A DNA stretch of 64,000 nt from Rhizobium sp. J15. GTDB taxonomy: Bacteria > Pseudomonadota > Alphaproteobacteria > Rhizobiales > Rhizobiaceae. The stretch lies in assembly GCF_002531825.1 (NCBI RefSeq), contig NZ_NWSX01000001.1, positions 124,001 to 188,000 on the forward strand, written 5' to 3'. The notes below the pieces were generated by a model that was not told where the DNA came from, did no database searches, and saw nothing but the letters and a program-made list of their open reading frames with translations. Positions 1 through 10,772 of the stretch are shown one piece after another. Each line of letters begins with the position of its first letter. The first letter of the stretch is position 1. The position numbers were made by a program, and so were the translations under genes.

Positions 1-2
1 TA

Positions 3-440
3 GTGTCTGTTTTACCAGCCCCGTTCGGCCGGCAGACATTCGTCGAGCTTCCATTTTCCGAAGTGCCGCTCATCGCCCGCCACATCAGGACAAGGGAGTT
101 GCATACCTTCCTCAGCACGACAGCGCTGCGAGATGTTCGCGATCCATCAACGCCCCCGCCCCAGGCCATCGATGAAACCGGGCGTTCGGCGCAGCGCTTC
201 GTCGTTGAAGCGATCGTCACGCGAGGCGACCTGCGCCGCCGAATTCTCGCCCAGGGACAGGACATCTATGCCGTCACGGCGCCGATCATCTGCGAAGCAG
301 TCCAGCGCATCCTGTCGGGCGACGTCCGCGATACCGGCGCGAAACCACCGGCTGCGGTCTTTGATGCTGCGGGTTTCCTGCGGGCGCTCGGCTCGAACCT
401 GCTGGTTGAGACATCGGAAACCTCAAATCTTCGCGCATAA
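3..440 (+). CDS. C-terminal part of a saccharopine-dehydrogenase-like oxidoreductase (partial)
   Basis: The reading frame is open from the left edge and ends at a TAA at 438-440, so it is probably the last ~145 residues of a gene that starts outside the window. The tail FVVEAIVTRGDLRRRILAQG, then QDIYAVTAPIICEAVQRIL and a final DAAGFLRALG, resembles the C-terminal end of NAD(P)-binding saccharopine-dehydrogenase-like proteins. The nucleotide-binding domain would lie upstream and cannot be checked. The GTG at position 3 has no visible ribosome binding site and is unlikely to be the true start. The gene is convergent with the dienelactone hydrolase at 622-1509. The family assignment is tentative. 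Confidence 0.5.
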   Translation: MSVLPAPFGRQTFVELPFSEVPLIARHIRTRELHTFLSTTALRDVRDPSTPPPQAIDETGRSAQRFVVEAIVTRGDLRRRILAQGQDIYAVTAPIICEAVQRILSGDVRDTGAKPPAAVFDAAGFLRALGSNLLVETSETSNLRA

Positions 441-621
441 CTCGGGGAGACCTTTACTCGGCGAAACCTCCGCATTCCGTGAGAAACCACGGACCTTGAT
501 CTTACGGGGCGTCGCAAGGTCGCGCGTTCGCAATAGCCCGATATGACAATTGCCAGTCAAATCGCCGGGCCGATGCGGCCCGGCGGGGAGGCCTCCCCGC
601 CGCATCAGGTCACTGCCTTTC

Positions 622-1509
622 TCAAACGAGATATTTCTTGAACCAGTCGACCGTCCGCTGCCATGCGAGCGTGGCGGCCGCTTCGTCGTAGCGCGGCGTG
701 GAATCGTTGTGGAAACCGTGGTTGACGTCGGGATAGACATAGGCCTCGTAGGTCGTCCCTGCTGATTTCAGCGCCGCTTCATAGGCCGGCCAGCCTTCGT
801 TGATCCCCTTGTCCAGCCCGGCATAATGAAGAAGCAAGGGAGCCTTGATCTTCGGCACGTCCTCGGCGCGCGGCTGACGGCCGTAGAAGGGCACGGCGGC
901 GGCAAGCTCGGGATAGGCGACCGCCGCAGCGTTGGAAACGCCGCCGCCATAGCAGAAGCCGGTGATGCCGACCTTGCCGGTGGTGAGATCGCTCTGCATC
1001 AGGAACTCGACCGCAGCGAAGAAGTCGTTCATCAGCTTTTCTGGGTCCACCTTCTGCTGAAGTTCTCGTCCCTTTTCGTCATTGCCGGGATAGCCGCCGA
1101 CCGAAGTCAGTCCATCCGGCGCAAGGGCGATGAAGCCGGCCTTGGCCACGCGCCGCGCCACATCTTCGATATAGGGGTTGAGGCCTCTGTTCTCGTGAAC
1201 GACGACCACGCCGGCAACCTTGCCCTCCGCTTTTGCGGGGCGCACGAGATAGGCGCGGACGTCTCCGTTTCCTTTGGGCGAGGGATAGGTGATGTATTCG
1301 GCAACGATGTCGGGATCGGTGAACTCGACTTGGGTCGCCAGCGCATAATTGGGGCTGAGCGATGCCAGAATGGCGGCGGCCGTCACGCCGCCGACCGCAA
1401 ACTTGGCGGCCCGGTCGAGAAACTCGCGTTTGGTGATCTTCCCGTGCGCATAATAATCGTAGAGTTCGAGAAGTTCCTGCGGGAAATCCTTGGCTGTCAT
1501 ACGGGTCAT
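622..1509 (-). CDS. Dienelactone hydrolase family protein
   Basis: A 295-residue alpha/beta hydrolase. A hydrophobic stretch around residues 36-57, ending in a YALA-like cleavage site, suggests export, although no twin arginine is visible. The catalytic triad can be placed: Cys186 in the nucleophile elbow GFCYGGG, Asp233 in AGLDKG, and His264 in VNHGFHND. This is the Cys-Asp-His arrangement of the dienelactone hydrolase family (carboxymethylenebutenolidase-like), whose members hydrolyse lactones or esters. The ATG at 1509 was chosen because GGAGGAG stands just upstream and the reading frame before it looks non-coding. The true substrate is unknown, since no aromatic-degradation gene is adjacent. 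Confidence 0.85.
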   Translation of the reverse strand: MTRMTAKDFPQELLELYDYYAHGKITKREFLDRAAKFAVGGVTAAAILASLSPNYALATQVEFTDPDIVAEYITYPSPKGNGDVRAYLVRPAKAEGKVAGVVVVHENRGLNPYIEDVARRVAKAGFIALAPDGLTSVGGYPGNDEKGRELQQKVDPEKLMNDFFAAVEFLMQSDLTTGKVGITGFCYGGGVSNAAAVAYPELAAAVPFYGRQPRAEDVPKIKAPLLLHYAGLDKGINEGWPAYEAALKSAGTTYEAYVYPDVNHGFHNDSTPRYDEAAATLAWQRTVDWFKKYLV

Positions 1510-1820
1510 GATGGCTCCTCCTTGCCTCGGGTTCTCACCGCATCCTACACGCGCGGGATCACGAGTCCTTTCAACCTTTCGCGAGCACTTGCGTGATCTT
1601 TCCCGGCTGTAATCGCGGCTTGCGGTGGCAGACGTTTGCATCCGCCGTCCGGCTTCGAGGCGCGGCCCTGTTCGCACGCGGCCCCTCGCGGCCCGGAATC
1701 GACAGCCGCCTATCGATCTATGAAAATTAATTTCATGCTTGTGCTTGGAGGCCCGTTTTCTATTGACGCCTCCTGTTTTTTGTCCCAACTTAAAGAAAAT
1801 AAATTACTTAAACTGGGAAC
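1510..1820. other. Intergenic region between divergent dienelactone hydrolase and sugar operon
   Basis: About 310 bases between two divergent genes. The part nearest the sugar operon (about 1715-1810) is strikingly AT-rich for this genome and holds the palindrome described at 1720-1736. No small coding region with convincing codon use was seen. Confidence 0.5.
1720..1736. promoter_or_regulatory. Candidate operator, inverted repeat ATGAAA-N5-TTTCAT
   Basis: Arms ATGAAA (1720-1725) and TTTCAT (1731-1736) are perfect inverted repeats around ATTAA. The site lies about 85 bases before the first gene of the sugar transport operon, a normal place for an operator. RpiR/HexR-type regulators often use TGAAA-n-TTTCA-like sites, and a related repeat occurs at 21328-21341. 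The identity of the binding protein is inference. Confidence 0.4.
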
Positions 1821-2987
1821 ATGATCGGCATGAAAGTAGGAATCATCGGGCTCGGATTCCGGCTGGGCTATCTCGGCTATGTCTTCAAGGCGATCGACAG
1901 CAGCTTCGACATCGTCGGCTATGTGGATCCGGATCCCGCCGGCCTTCCCGGATTGACGGAAAAGGGCATTTCGGTCGGCAAGGCCTATGGTTCGCCGGAA
2001 GAGCTCCTCGCCTCCGAAAAGCTCGATCTGCTGATGATCGGCTCTCCCAATCACATGCATCTCGATCACATCAGGCTCGGGCTTCAGGCCGGTCTGAAAG
2101 TCTTCTGCGAAAAGCCGATCGTCACGACGATCGCGGAAAGCATCGAGCTTGCCCATCTGATGGCGAAATTCGGCCATGAGCGGCTGATGGTCGGCCTCGT
2201 GCTGCGCTATTCCCCTCTTTACAAGGATCTGCGCGCCATACAGGCCGCGGGCAAGCTTGGTCAGATCGTCTCGATCGAGGCATCCGAACATATCGAGCCC
2301 TATCACGGCGCCTTCTTCATGCGCGACTGGCGCCGCTATGAGCGCTATTCCGGAAGCTTCATGCTGGAGAAATGCTGCCACGACCTCGACCTTTATAATG
2401 GCGTCGTCGGCGCACGGCCGGAGCGGGTCGCCAGTTTCGGCGGCCGCAAGAGCTTCATCCCGGCCAACGACCCGGCCCGCGAGGGCATCAACGACCTCGA
2501 GCTCTTCCACCGCAAGCCGAGCGGCTGGATGGGATCGGACAAGGTCTTCGACAGCGACGCCGACATCATCGATTACCAGGTGGCGATCGTCGAATATGAA
2601 AACGGCGTCGGCATGAACTTCCATACCAATCTGAATGTGCCCGACCAGTTCCGCCGCTTCGCCATCATGGGCTCGCGCGGCATGGCCGAGGGCGATTTCG
2701 TCCGCGGCTATCTCGACGTGCACGAGCAGCTGACCGGCAACAAGATCGTCGAAAACAAATATGCCGCCACCGAGCTCTCCCAGCATTACGGCGCCGATGA
2801 ACAGATGGCGAGCGACCTCTTGGAGAGCGTGCGCACCGGCCTCGAACTGCCCGTTTCCACGCTCAACGCGCTCGAGGCCGGCATCCTGGCGCTCGCCATG
2901 GACGAAGCGAGGATGAAGAAAACCGTCGTCGACCTGCGTCCCATCTGGGACCGCTTCGACGAGGCCCTTCACGCAAGAGCGGCTTGA
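1821..2987 (+). CDS. Gfo/Idh/MocA family oxidoreductase
   Basis: A 388-residue NAD(P)-dependent sugar or polyol dehydrogenase. The N-terminal Rossmann fold shows the dinucleotide motif GIIGLGF (about residues 7-13). The family's catalytic-region motif appears as FCEKPIV near residue 96. The C-terminal half is the alpha/beta substrate and dimerisation domain, with KCCHDLDLYNG contributing a conserved His-Asp pair. It is the first gene of an operon with a complete CUT1 ABC importer (3001-7244), so it probably oxidises the imported sugar or polyol. ATG codons at 1821 and 1830 are both possible starts. Confidence 0.88.
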   Translation: MIGMKVGIIGLGFRLGYLGYVFKAIDSSFDIVGYVDPDPAGLPGLTEKGISVGKAYGSPEELLASEKLDLLMIGSPNHMHLDHIRLGLQAGLKVFCEKPIVTTIAESIELAHLMAKFGHERLMVGLVLRYSPLYKDLRAIQAAGKLGQIVSIEASEHIEPYHGAFFMRDWRRYERYSGSFMLEKCCHDLDLYNGVVGARPERVASFGGRKSFIPANDPAREGINDLELFHRKPSGWMGSDKVFDSDADIIDYQVAIVEYENGVGMNFHTNLNVPDQFRRFAIMGSRGMAEGDFVRGYLDVHEQLTGNKIVENKYAATELSQHYGADEQMASDLLESVRTGLELPVSTLNALEAGILALAMDEARMKKTVVDLRPIWDRFDEALHARAA

Positions 2988-3000
2988 GGACGGCGGCAAG

Positions 3001-3885
3001 ATGAGTGTTCAAAGAAGCGCCTTCATCTTCGCCTGGATCCTTCTTCTTCCGGCCGTTCTCTATGTTCTCGCCATCGTCGCCTATCCCCTCGTCGATACCT
3101 TCATTCTCTCTTTCACCGACGCGTCGCTGAAGAAGACCACCAATTGGGTCGGCTGGATCAATTACGAGAAGATCTTCAACGCCACCTTTGCCGAGGTCAT
3201 CCTGCGCACCTTCGTCTGGACCTTCTTCTCGGTCGCCCTGAAAATGGTGATCGGCACCTTCGGCGCCTGCATGCTGAACGCCGCCGTTCCCGGCCGCTCG
3301 CTGTTCCGGCTCCTGACCATGCCGCCCTGGATCGTGCCGATGGCGATCGGCATCTTCATGTGGGGCTGGATGTATAACGGCCAGTTCGGGATGATCTCCG
3401 GCCTTTTGCAGCGCTTCGGCCTCGTCGATGGCCCGGTCGCCTTCCTCGCCTATGGCAGCACCGCCTTCTGGGCGACGATCGTCACCGATGTCTGGATCGG
3501 CGTACCGCTGGTGACGATCTATTTTCTGGCGGCGATCCAGTCGATTCCGAAGGATCTTTACGAGGCCGCCTGGACCGACGGCGCCGGCCGCTGGTACCGC
3601 TTCCGCCGCATCACCCTGCCGCTGATGGTGCCGGCCATCATCACCATGTCGATGCTGTCCCTGATCGCCACCTTCAACTCGTTCGACATCATCTGGATCC
3701 TGACGCAGGGCGGCCCGAGCGGCGAGACGACGACGATGATCATCGATACCTACCAGACGGCGATCGGCTCGAAGAAATACGGCGAAGGTGCTGCGCGCGC
3801 CGTCTTGATCTGCATCTTCCTGTCGCTCTTCTGCTTCGCCTATTTCCGCGTCACCCGCCGCCTCAACCCGGAGAAGCGCGCATGA
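3001..3885 (+). CDS. Carbohydrate ABC transporter permease (MalF/UgpA-like)
   Basis: A 294-residue inner-membrane protein of the CUT1 sugar importer class, with about six hydrophobic segments. The first is a long N-terminal helix around residues 8-33. The cytoplasmic EAA loop that contacts the ATPase is visible as YEAAWTDGAGRWYRFRRITL, followed by LP. It starts 14 bases after the oxidoreductase and its stop overlaps the next permease start by four bases (ATGA), so the two permeases should be translationally coupled and form a heterodimer. Confidence 0.92.
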   Translation: MSVQRSAFIFAWILLLPAVLYVLAIVAYPLVDTFILSFTDASLKKTTNWVGWINYEKIFNATFAEVILRTFVWTFFSVALKMVIGTFGACMLNAAVPGRSLFRLLTMPPWIVPMAIGIFMWGWMYNGQFGMISGLLQRFGLVDGPVAFLAYGSTAFWATIVTDVWIGVPLVTIYFLAAIQSIPKDLYEAAWTDGAGRWYRFRRITLPLMVPAIITMSMLSLIATFNSFDIIWILTQGGPSGETTTMIIDTYQTAIGSKKYGEGAARAVLICIFLSLFCFAYFRVTRRLNPEKRA

Positions 3886-4739
3886 GCAGTGCTGCCATGA
3901 TCGACCGTTACCGCTGGTGGGAGATCGTCCTGATCTATTGCGGCATCGCGGTCTTCCTGTTCTTCGTGCTGGCGCCCTTTGTCGAGGGCTTCCTGGTGTC
4001 GCTGAAGCCGCTCGCCCAGCTCTTCTCCTCGCCCTATCGTTTCTGGCCGGAGAACGGTTCGTTCGAAGCCTACCGGACGATGTGGATCAGCGTGCCGGGC
4101 TTCGGGCGCTATATCTTCAACTCCTTCTTCATCTCGATCATCGTCACGCTGATCGTGCTCTGCCTCGTCATTCCGGCGGCCTACGCCTTCGCCAAGTTCG
4201 AATTCAAGGGCATGGGCATCCTGCTCGGCGCCTTCCTGACGGTGAACATGTTCTCCGGCGCCGTGCTTCTGATCCCGCTCTTCCGGCTGATGCGCAGCAT
4301 GGGCGTGCTCAACACCTATCTCGCCATGATCGTGCCGGGTGTCGCCTTCCTCATCCCGTCGGCGATCTGGCTGCTGCGCACTTATATGATCCGCATTCCC
4401 CAGGAGCTCAACGAAGCCGCCTTCATGGATGGCGCCAGCCACTTCTACACGCTTCGCCGCGTCATCCTGCCCATTGCGATGCCGGGAATCATCGTCGTCG
4501 CCATCACCACCTTCATCGGCGCTTACGCCCAGCAATTCATCTTCGCGCTGACCTTCAACTCGAAGAGTGAATACATGCCCTTGCCGGTGGGGCTCTTTGC
4601 TTACTTCGGCAAGCAGGAGGTCATCTGGAACGAACTGATGGCGGCTTCCTTCGTCGGCATTGCGCCGGCGATGGTCGTCATCTTCTTCCTTCAGCGTTAT
4701 CTCGTCGGCGGTCTGACCGCCGGTGCGGTGAAACAATAA
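3882..4739 (+). CDS. Carbohydrate ABC transporter permease (MalG/UgpE-like)
   Basis: A 285-residue partner permease with six predicted membrane segments. The EAA coupling loop reads NEAAFMDGASHFYTLRRVIL, then PIAMPG, the typical MalG-class form. Its start overlaps the stop of the preceding permease. The next gene is the binding protein at 4787. The sequence gives no indication of the transported sugar beyond the CUT1 class, which usually carries di- or oligosaccharides and glycerol-type solutes. Confidence 0.92.
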   Translation: MSSAAMIDRYRWWEIVLIYCGIAVFLFFVLAPFVEGFLVSLKPLAQLFSSPYRFWPENGSFEAYRTMWISVPGFGRYIFNSFFISIIVTLIVLCLVIPAAYAFAKFEFKGMGILLGAFLTVNMFSGAVLLIPLFRLMRSMGVLNTYLAMIVPGVAFLIPSAIWLLRTYMIRIPQELNEAAFMDGASHFYTLRRVILPIAMPGIIVVAITTFIGAYAQQFIFALTFNSKSEYMPLPVGLFAYFGKQEVIWNELMAASFVGIAPAMVVIFFLQRYLVGGLTAGAVKQ

Positions 4740-4786
4740 GATTATAAAAACGAGTGAACAGCTAACAACCAAACGGGAGTCACGAC

Positions 4787-6019
4787 GTGAGCATAACAAT
4801 CAAGACAGGCCTTATGGCGCTCGCCTTGCTCGGTTCGACGGCACTGACCGCAGTCACTGCCCATGCCGCCGACAAGGAAATCAGCTGGATCTATTGCGGC
4901 GACACGATCGACCCGGTCCACACCAAATACATCAAGCAGTGGGAAGAAAAGAACGCCGGCTGGAAGGTCACGCCCGAAGTCGTCGGCTGGGCTCAGTGCC
5001 AGGACAAGGCAACGACGCTTGCCGCCGCCGGCACGCCGGTTGCCATGGCCTATGTCGGCTCGCGCACGCTGAAGGAGTTCGCCCAGAACGATCTCATCGT
5101 CAAGGTGCCGATGACCGATGAGGAAAAGAAGGCTTACTATCCCCACATCGTCGACACGGTGACCTTCGAGGGCACGCAGTGGGGCGTTCCGATCGCCTTC
5201 TCCACCAAGGCGCTCTATTGGAACAAGGACCTCTTCAAGCAGGCCGGCCTCGATCCCGAAAAGCCGCCGAAGACCTGGGCCGAAGAAATCGAGATGGCCA
5301 AAACCATCAAGGAAAAGACCGGCATTCCGGGCTTCGGTCTGTCGGCCAAGACCTTCGACAACACCATGCACCAGTTCATGCATTGGGTTTACACCAACAA
5401 TGGCAGCGTGATCGATGCCGATGGCAAGATCACCCTCGACAGCCCGCAGATTCTCGCCGCGCTGAAGGCTTACAAGGATATCGTCCCCTACTCCGAAGAA
5501 GGCCCGACGGCCTATGAGCAGAACGAAGTCCGCGCCATCTTCCTCGACGGCAAGGTCGCCATGATCCAGGCCGGCTCGGGTGCGGCCTCCCGCCTGAAGG
5601 AGACGAAGATCAGCTGGGGCATCACCACGCTGCCGCTCGGCCCCGATGCCAAGGGCCCCGGCACGCTTCTGATCACCGACAGCCTGGCAATCTTCAAGGG
5701 TTCCGGCGTCGAGGACAAGGCGACCGAATTCGCCAAGTTCATCACCTCGCCTGACGTTCAGGCGGAATATGAGCTGCAGGGCGGCGCCGGCCTCACGCCG
5801 CTGCGTCCCTCGAAGAAGGTCGACGACTTCGTCGCCAAGGACCCCTCCTGGAAGCCGCTCATCGAAGGCATCAGCTATGGTGGTCCCGAGCCGCTCTTCA
5901 CCGACTATAAGGGCTTCCAGAACTCGATGATCGAGATGATCCAGTCGGTCGTCACGGGCAAGGCCGAACCGGAAGCAGCGCTGAAGAAGGCTGCCGGCGA
6001 AATCGAAGCCTTCAAGTAA
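4787..6019 (+). CDS. Extracellular solute-binding protein, sugar ABC transporter
   Basis: A 410-residue periplasmic binding protein of family 1. A classical signal peptide covers about residues 1-27 and ends in AHAADKE. The mature part shows the hinge-type features of sugar binding proteins, including WGVPIAFSTKALYWNKDLF and the C-terminal helix TGKAEPEAALKKAAGEIE. The GTG start is supported by GGGAG seven bases upstream. It sits between the permeases and the ATPase and should deliver the ligand to that transporter. Confidence 0.92.
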   Translation: MSITIKTGLMALALLGSTALTAVTAHAADKEISWIYCGDTIDPVHTKYIKQWEEKNAGWKVTPEVVGWAQCQDKATTLAAAGTPVAMAYVGSRTLKEFAQNDLIVKVPMTDEEKKAYYPHIVDTVTFEGTQWGVPIAFSTKALYWNKDLFKQAGLDPEKPPKTWAEEIEMAKTIKEKTGIPGFGLSAKTFDNTMHQFMHWVYTNNGSVIDADGKITLDSPQILAALKAYKDIVPYSEEGPTAYEQNEVRAIFLDGKVAMIQAGSGAASRLKETKISWGITTLPLGPDAKGPGTLLITDSLAIFKGSGVEDKATEFAKFITSPDVQAEYELQGGAGLTPLRPSKKVDDFVAKDPSWKPLIEGISYGGPEPLFTDYKGFQNSMIEMIQSVVTGKAEPEAALKKAAGEIEAFK

Positions 6020-6110
6020 GCCCTGCTGAAGCTCCCTGGGGTCGCGGCGCAAGCTGCGGCCCCTCCCCTCTATCGAATGTGCGACGAAGACCGCCGGCGG
6101 AGACAGATTT

Positions 6111-7244
<1,134 letters not shown>

Positions 7245-7351
7245 AGTGGCTGGCCCTGTGTCGGCGGCCCGTTCTGCCGGGTGTCGGGGCGAAATGATAT
7301 GCTGGGGAATTACGGCTGCCCGCCGGCGTTCGATGCATCGACTGCATGTTA

Positions 7352-8733
7352 TTACTCGACCGCTGCGGGCTGACGATAGCGCTCCCGCAGGTGGACCGCT
7401 GTCTGATCGATGCTTGGATACACCGAAGTGGCATTGATATTGATCGCATCTAACTGGTCGAGAATGTGCTGTTTCTCGATAACCGTTACGCGCGCGATCT
7501 CTATCCCTTCCTGGCCAAACTCCGGCAGTGTGGCTTCATGGCCAAAAAGAAGAAATGCTCCTGCCTGAGACTTGATCCGGGTGTTCGTACGTTTCGCCTT
7601 CACGCATACGATGGAACCCAGATCATCCGGAGCGATCTTCGGTTCGAAGAAGCCTTTCTCGGACTTGATATGGTGCAGCAACTTTCCGGCTACCCCGGTC
7701 TCATTGAATGCCTCAACATTCTGCGTAAGGTTGATTTCGTTTTTCTGCGGGTAGGTGAGATTGGACAGATTGGCGATGCAGCTCACGGTATCTGAATCGT
7801 AGTATTTCACAGCATCGCTTGAGATGCGGAAAATGATGACTTCTCCTTCAACCTCCATAAACTCCGGCGGACAATAGCAAGCGAAGAACAATGCCACCAG
7901 CGGATTGCTGGAGATGTCGAGCAATCGCGTGGGAAGGCCATAGTGCTGCATGCGGACAAGCCGGTCGAAGCAATATTGATCGCCTTGGAATTCGTCGTAA
8001 TGCGCGATGAGCAGTTCTTTGCAGAGTCGATCCTCATTCGGCATAAACTGCCATCTCCCGTCCGGCCATTTCCGAAGAAGTGATGGCGTGAGCTCGAAGA
8101 TCGCGTTCTCGTGGCCACGATAGAAGGTTTCCATGTCGCTTCTTGCCGGCAACTCTTGAAGGATTTTCAAGAAAGCTTCTACGCTATCCACCGTGCCGAT
8201 GATATTCTTCTTCTGGAGCGGAGGTTGCAGGTTTGCCGCATCCTCCCCGGCGCCGTTCAAGTCTTCTAGGGCGTTGGCAAACTCGGGTTTCCGCGCGACT
8301 AGTCCATCCAGGATCTGCTGGATGTCTCCTTTTCGAACCGCCCAATGGGTCCGGTAGAGTTGAAAACCATCGGCTGCGAACAGCTCTTGCGCTTGGTCGA
8401 CGTTGTCGAATTCAACTTCGCCGAATCAATGAGGGTTTCGAAGCGTGTAGTGACCTCCTTGCGGCCAGCCTCGATATCGAAAATCCGACCGTAACGAATG
8501 ACCATCGACGCTCTGCCCCTCTCACGAGAAATCTCGCTGCATAGGAAGGTGGGCAATTTTTCTAGAAACGCGATTGATGTTGGGTCCAGCTCTTCCAGGC
8601 CCTTCGCAACTTCGGTCGGCGTGTATTCGAACATGCGCCCACGGTTCATGCCAATCCGTTCGACCTCGGCCTCGACATAGTCGCGATTGCCGAAGGCGAT
8701 GTAATTGAAGTTCTCTGGCATCTGTTTGGGCAC
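7352..8733 (-). pseudogene. FRG-domain protein split by a one-base frameshift
   Basis: Two abutting minus-strand reading frames look like one gene. The N-terminal part (8733 down to about 8425) begins MPKQMPENFNYIAFGNRDYV. The C-terminal part (7352 to about 8425) contains the FRG domain, with FYRGHEN giving the domain its name and MQHYGLPTRLLDIS further on. The frame of the second part is open and protein-like up to a TGA at 8426-8428, well before its first usable start. Adding one T in the GATTCGG near 8424-8428 joins the halves into a 460-codon gene. FRG domains are common in toxin-like and defence-associated proteins, but their activity is not established. A sequencing error cannot be excluded. 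Confidence 0.65.
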
Positions 8734-8938
8734 CGGTTATACTCTGATTGGCCGATCGGGAGGACGTGAAGCAAAAATGGTGGTCACAACGTATAGGTGA
8801 ACGAGCACTTGCTCACAAGCCTGCAGCCGGGACACCTAAGGGCGAGATCGAGGTCGCTAGCCGCCGTGACCTGGAGCCACGGCGATTCGGGTTACTCTTG
8901 CGGGATGCGGAGGGGCTGGTTCCTACGCTTGCACCTTA

Positions 8939-10429
8939 TCAGGCCGCTTTGGACGCGGAGGGTTTGTTATCCCGCCGTGCATCGATCAGGACGACATCCG
9001 GACTATCGACCAGCTTCAGGTCTTTCAGTATTTTCCTAACTTTTGTCAGCTCGGCGGCTGTGAAATAGATTATCGCCTTGATGCCTGTCTCGGCGTCACT
9101 GGCTTTCTGGTAGATCTCAACCTGCTTTTCGAGGTTTTTGGCTAGTTTGGAGTTCTTCGCCAGCTTCATCTCTACCAGCGTCTTCTCGGTTCCCCGGCTG
9201 ATCTTGAAATCAACGGGACCACGACCGTCGTTGGCTTCGGCGCCGAAATCGGACGGCGTCCCGAACCAGACCAATCGGTAGAGTACGTGGAGATCCTTCT
9301 CACGCTCGATTGGCATGCCATTGTCATCATAGAAGAACCGGTGGCCGCCCTTGTTCTCGATCACGTCTTTCAAATACGCGAGCCGGGCATGGGCTTCCTT
9401 GTAAGTGGATTTGCCAACCTCGTAGAATTTGGTGTCCGCAGCCAGCAAAGCCTGCAGCGATCGCAGCTGCTCGATGAACATGTATTCGATGGCAAGAACC
9501 TTCTCGGCGCTTACATCCGAGGCTTCATCGCCGTGTTCTTCCTTCAACTTGATATAATAGTCGATGATTTCAGGAAACTTCCGCATCGTGGCGACTGCGG
9601 CCTTGGCACGTTCCTTCTTCGTAGGCTCGTGCTGCCTTTTGCCTGGTTGCTTCGGACGGCGCTTCAGCTCTGTTTCAAAGTAGTTGAACACGGATGCGCG
9701 CAACTGCATGTCGGGGATCGCGGAGGGGATGTTCTCAAACCCGTCGATAAGATCCTCCTTGTTGATCCAGTTCTCGTCACGGGTGAGCATGTCCTTGGGC
9801 GATAGGATCACATAGTCCCCGTTGATCCATGGAAGCTTGTATTTTGCCCGCGCCCAGGCTTGGGTCTGATAGTTGAAGCGCGCCCGCTCGACCCATACCT
9901 CTCGCACCGCCGACGGCGGCAGGTGCGCTGCGGCGAACGCCTCTGTATATTTGCAGAGGAAATCCTTGATCAGATTGGTAGTGAAATCGCTGATGTTGTC
10001 GCGCCCGACGCCGTCTGACACGAGACAAACCTTCTCGATATGGCTGCTCTCAGTAATCTGCTCGTCGCCGAAATTTGCGAAGATTACATTGAGGTTTGCG
10101 TGCAGGTTTCTTGCAAAATCCATGCCCAGGCCGGCACCACCGTTTCCGGAAACAGAAAAGCCCAACCAGTTCTGTTTCACCTCCTTGAAACAGTACCAGT
10201 TCCGGAGGTCGCCATCGTTCACGGCTCCGGCAGCTGCGCGATCGCGGAGGAAAATCAGGTAGTTGATGATTGCTTCATGCAGCTCGACATATTCCGGCTT
10301 GTCGCTGTGGAACAAGAGGAAAGGGTCAATAAAAAGGGGCAGGTCATTCACGATCGAGATATTGAGAGCCCCGTACTCCTCAAATACGTCCGCATCCACT
10401 CCGAAATAGTCGCTAATGAATGTTGCCAC
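8939..10429 (-). CDS. Putative PD-(D/E)XK nuclease, otherwise unrecognised
   Basis: A 496-residue protein. The N-terminal 390 residues are not recognised. The C-terminal ~100 residues look like a PD-(D/E)XK nuclease core: Asp407 in GPVDFKI, then Glu420-x-Lys422 in TLVEMKLAK, followed by an amphipathic helix (KNLEKQVEIYQKA) and the strand KAIIYFTA. That spacing is the metal-binding D-x(n)-E-x-K pattern. The GTG start at 10429 has AGAGG upstream. A strong terminator at 10471-10506 separates it from the preceding small-protein operon. Base composition and codon use look less GC-biased than in flanking genes. A defence role is inferred from context only. Confidence 0.6.
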   Translation of the reverse strand: MATFISDYFGVDADVFEEYGALNISIVNDLPLFIDPFLLFHSDKPEYVELHEAIINYLIFLRDRAAAGAVNDGDLRNWYCFKEVKQNWLGFSVSGNGGAGLGMDFARNLHANLNVIFANFGDEQITESSHIEKVCLVSDGVGRDNISDFTTNLIKDFLCKYTEAFAAAHLPPSAVREVWVERARFNYQTQAWARAKYKLPWINGDYVILSPKDMLTRDENWINKEDLIDGFENIPSAIPDMQLRASVFNYFETELKRRPKQPGKRQHEPTKKERAKAAVATMRKFPEIIDYYIKLKEEHGDEASDVSAEKVLAIEYMFIEQLRSLQALLAADTKFYEVGKSTYKEAHARLAYLKDVIENKGGHRFFYDDNGMPIEREKDLHVLYRLVWFGTPSDFGAEANDGRGPVDFKISRGTEKTLVEMKLAKNSKLAKNLEKQVEIYQKASDAETGIKAIIYFTAAELTKVRKILKDLKLVDSPDVVLIDARRDNKPSASKAA

Positions 10430-10470
10430 GGAAAACCTCTACAATTCGACCATTGCTCTTTGCACTGCCA

Positions 10471-10506
10471 AAAAACTGCGCGAGCACCATATCGGTGCTC
10501 ACGCAG
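10471..10506 (-). terminator. Rho-independent terminator of the small-protein operon
   Basis: Arms at 10476-10488 and 10494-10506 form a 13-base stem with one mismatch and a five-base loop (ATATC). On the minus strand the stem is followed by TTTTT (10475-10471). It lies seven bases beyond the stop codon at 10513, where a terminator for the two small genes should be. Confidence 0.8.
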
Positions 10507-10512
10507 CTTTCA

Positions 10513-10764
10513 TCATGATGTTTTACCAGTCGTATTAGTACGAATATTCAGGCGCCAGCGGATTTTGCCTTGAACACCGGTATGTTGGTGATGGTTCTGA
10601 GGCGGGAAGTGATCGGGATCATTACAGGTCACTTCGCGTTCACAACCTAGGCAGCGGTAGATACCCGAGACCGGCACTTCATCGCCTGGGCTATAGGTAG
10701 TCTTCCACCAATCCTTGTTTCCGTCACTCTTTGTTAGGACGGAATCCGTCGTATACCAAGCCAT
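10513..10764 (-). CDS. Small zinc-ribbon-like protein
   Basis: An 83-residue protein. The segment PGDEVPVSGIYRCLGCEREV, then TCNDPDHFPP, resembles small rubredoxin or zinc-ribbon-like proteins, with Cys-x2-Cys, a third Cys and a His-rich stretch (QNHHQH) as possible ligands. The ATG at 10764 was preferred because AGGAG stands six bases upstream; a longer frame exists but has no such signal. It follows the YjzC-like gene by eight bases and is followed by a terminator, so the two form one short operon. Function unknown. Confidence 0.6.
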   Translation of the reverse strand: MAWYTTDSVLTKSDGNKDWWKTTYSPGDEVPVSGIYRCLGCEREVTCNDPDHFPPQNHHQHTGVQGKIRWRLNIRTNTTGKTS

Positions 10765-10772
10765 TCTAGCTC

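Noticed and set aside
1710..2999. Long minus-strand open frame opposite the Gfo/Idh/MocA gene
   Set aside because: It is an antisense frame kept open by GC-rich codon structure. The plus-strand protein has clear family motifs.
8748..9068. Plus-strand frame between the FRG gene and the nuclease-like gene
   Set aside because: It overlaps the 3' end of the nuclease-like gene and has no start signal or recognisable motif.
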